Assembly (NCBI GenBank): GCA_934255515.1 | Contig: CAKQON010000046.1 | Coordinates: 1-13,673 of the forward strand | From: an uncultured Sutterella sp. | GTDB taxonomy: Bacteria > Pseudomonadota > Gammaproteobacteria > Burkholderiales > Burkholderiaceae_F | Length of the DNA stretch: 13,673 bases | Direction: 5' to 3' | Shown here: in pieces, positions 12,137-13,673 of the stretch | Numbering within the stretch: the stretch's first letter is position 1 | Layout of the letters: each line of letters opens with the position of its first letter | Translations under genes and position numbers: made by a program | Notes under the pieces: generated by a model | What the model was told of the DNA's origin: nothing | Seen by the model: the letters and a program-made list of their open reading frames with translations, nothing else | Database searches by the model: none

Positions 12137-13522
12137 TTAGAAAGCGAGGCGCATGTTGGCCTGAACGCTGTGGCTGCGAAGGCCGCTGTCGCCCGTCGAG
12201 CCGCTGTAGTTCAATCCGAATGCCAGATTGCCCTTTTCAGCAGAAAGACCTGCACGATACGTCACGGCATAGTCGCCCGAAATCACGGAATTCGTGTTCG
12301 CACCCGCAAGACGAACCTTCGTATCGCCTGTCTGCGGAACAAACGCACAGTCCACAACCGGCGAGAGTTTCCAAGCGCCTGCATCAAAGCTGCCTTTGGC
12401 CCTGAATCCGACTGGGAATTCATGCACGACGACGCGATCCTCAGCATCGGCATGATCAATGCCGATCACGCGCCAGCCCGCATACGGCGTCACGGTCATG
12501 CCGCCAATCACTGCATCAGCGGACGCCTTCAGCGATGCACCCAGAACGTCCGCATGACGCTTCTGACCCTGCGCCTTGCCTTCATGACGTTAGTACAAAG
12601 CCGAGGCCGTGAGAGCCGCAGGACCGAAGCGATAAGCACCGTATACCGAGCCGCCAACGTCGTTCCAATCTTGAGAAACAAGACTGTCGCTCTTGACATT
12701 GCCTGTACCCGCACTCAGAGCAGCCCTGAGCGTGACGGTTTCAGTTGAACCCTGAACGCCGAAGAGCATGCCGCTTCGTTCTGTGCGATAAGCGTCAAAG
12801 TCGGACTTGCCGTAGCCTGCATCAGCCCACAGGCCCGTGACTGCCGCATCCGCCCGAGACTCGATGAAAGCCATCGTCTGAGATGCCGCACCGCGAGCCG
12901 CAGACGTCAGAGCGCCAATGGTCGTCGGAATCGTGCGATGCACTCGCGCAGCCTCACGAGCCGCACGTTCGCGGGATTCGCGGATCAAATCCTCAATCGT
13001 TCGAACAGGTGCATTCGTTTCGGAAGCGGACGACGTTTCAGCAGTTTCCGAGGCTTCAGAAGATTCATCCGCAGCCGGTGCTTCGCCCTCGCCTTCGTCA
13101 GCCGAAAACGGTGCAGCTTCATCCTCTTCATCAGGCAGGGCGCGGTCGTCAAGCGACAGCATCATCAAGGCCGCTTCACTTGCCACAGCCTCAGCCGAGA
13201 TCATCCCCGCAGACCTCAACGCCTCAATCACAGCTTCGGGCAACGTTTCGCCTGCGTCGTACATCTCCTTGGCCACTTCCAGATGTTTCTTCAGATAGGA
13301 AACCCTGGCAACAATGCCGATCACAAGCTGGCCGTTCCCGCGATTAATCCGAACGCCATTGGACTTGAACTTGTCGGCCACGAGCGTACCGCCATTCTCA
13401 ACGCGATCCAGAGCGCCGATGGAAACCTCATCGGCAACCACCGCCTTCAGCACCGAAGATGCCCGGTGACCTTGGTAAAAACGAAAAGGCAACCTCATGA
13501 TGAAGCTGCCTTTTCGAGTCAC
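12137..13522 (-). pseudogene. Decayed autotransporter: end of passenger plus interrupted beta-barrel
   Basis: One continuous - strand frame broken by an in-frame TAA at 12590-12592. Codons 1-310 (13522-12593) hold the passenger end, an acidic Ser/Glu-rich low-complexity stretch (about residues 130-170), an Arg-rich probable helix (ESRERAAREAARVHR) and the start of an autotransporter barrel (GLWADAGYGKSDFDAY, then strands to GAYRFGPAALTASALY). After the stop the same frame resumes without a shift (RHEGKAQGQKRHADVLGASL) and runs to the outer-membrane signature end VQANMRLAF with C-terminal Phe. Without read-through the barrel lacks its last strands and cannot assemble. There is no signal peptide, and the first ~13 codons lie inside the terminator of the neighbouring gene, so the 5' end has been lost too. 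Family: outer-membrane type V secretion adhesins. Parent function unknown. Confidence 0.8.
13477..13516 (-). terminator. Rho-independent terminator of the gene ending at 13548
   Basis: On the - strand, a 10-bp stem (CGAAAAGGCA / TGCCTTTTCG; arms 13507-13516 and 13482-13491, 15-nt loop) is followed by TTTTT (13481-13477). It ends transcription of the partial gene to the right and overlaps the apparent beginning of the autotransporter frame. A small inverted repeat (TGAACT/AGTTCA, 13532-13546) sits between that gene's stop and this terminator. Confidence 0.75.
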
Positions 13523-13547
13523 TATGCCACTTGAACTAAGAGTTCAG

Positions 13548-13673
13548 TTACTGACCAAGCGCCTTTTCGATGGAGAACGGCATGGCCTGGTAGCCGGTGG
13601 TGTTCTTGAGCTGGATTTCCACCGACGGTTCCTTGGCTCCCCAATTGAATTCGCACAGGTACGGATTGGGCGA
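13548..13673 (-). CDS. C-terminal end of an unidentified protein (5' end outside window)
   Basis: The - strand frame is open from the window edge to TAA 13548-13550, about 41 residues. It begins SPNPYLCEFNWGAKEPSVEI and ends FSIEKALGQ. A good terminator follows 32 bp downstream, which supports a genuine gene end. The fragment is soluble in character, with one Cys and alternating polar/hydrophobic residues. I do not recognise the family, and no function is assigned. Confidence 0.5.
   Translation of the reverse strand, partial: SPNPYLCEFNWGAKEPSVEIQLKNTTGYQAMPFSIEKALGQ

Noticed and set aside
12170..13534. + strand frames opposite the autotransporter remnant (192, 198, 154 and 126 codons)
   Set aside because: Antisense shadows without motifs; the - strand carries recognisable barrel sequence ending in the outer-membrane C-terminal Phe.
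1..13673. CRISPR array, tRNA, rRNA, riboswitch or phage att site
   Set aside because: No spaced direct repeats, no cloverleaf or rRNA-like sequence and no recognisable aptamer were seen on either strand by reading. Short GC-rich inverted repeats were judged ordinary.

Overview
The window looks like a chromosomal piece of a high-GC betaproteobacterium. The combination of a compact cellulose operon, orphan prepilin-type proteins and large autotransporters suggests Burkholderiales, possibly Sutterellaceae. That is an inference from protein flavour; there is no rRNA or other taxonomic marker here.

Left part (1-9000). After the tail of an unidentified + strand gene and its terminator, everything lies on the - strand. 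In transcription order (right to left) it reads bcsA, bcsB, bcsZ, bcsG, mutM. bcsB/bcsZ overlap by one base (TGATG), as do bcsZ/bcsG (TAATG), so bcsBZG are translationally coupled. BcsA polymerises UDP-glucose and pushes the glucan through the inner membrane, BcsB guides it in the periplasm, BcsZ is the periplasmic GH8 endoglucanase, and BcsG adds phosphoethanolamine to the chain. mutM (DNA repair) sits 119 bp downstream and is functionally unrelated. No bcsC, bcsQ, bcsE or bcsF is in the window. Two departures stand out: BcsZ has Asn where the catalytic base Asp of the E. coli enzyme sits, and the BcsA PilZ domain has lost consensus residues in both c-di-GMP-binding motifs. Together they suggest a cellulose system with altered hydrolysis and altered second-messenger control.

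Middle (9000-10200). A roughly 500-bp non-coding stretch separates bcsA from a + strand D-2-hydroxyacid dehydrogenase. The dehydrogenase ORF lacks its first ~28 residues; they appear to be encoded one frame away immediately upstream.

Right part (10200-13673) is accessory. It holds a Phd/YefM antitoxin gene behind a perfect 10-bp inverted repeat, coupled to a doc toxin gene cut off after 59 codons by an IS630-type transposase remnant. Next comes an orphan type IV pilin-like protein with a long C-terminal extension of unknown role. A bidirectional terminator separates it from a convergent, decayed autotransporter (5' end missing, in-frame TAA inside the barrel). Last is the C-terminal end of an unidentified - strand gene whose terminator runs into the autotransporter remnant. 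GC content is visibly lower here than in the bcs operon, and disrupted genes and an IS relic are concentrated here.
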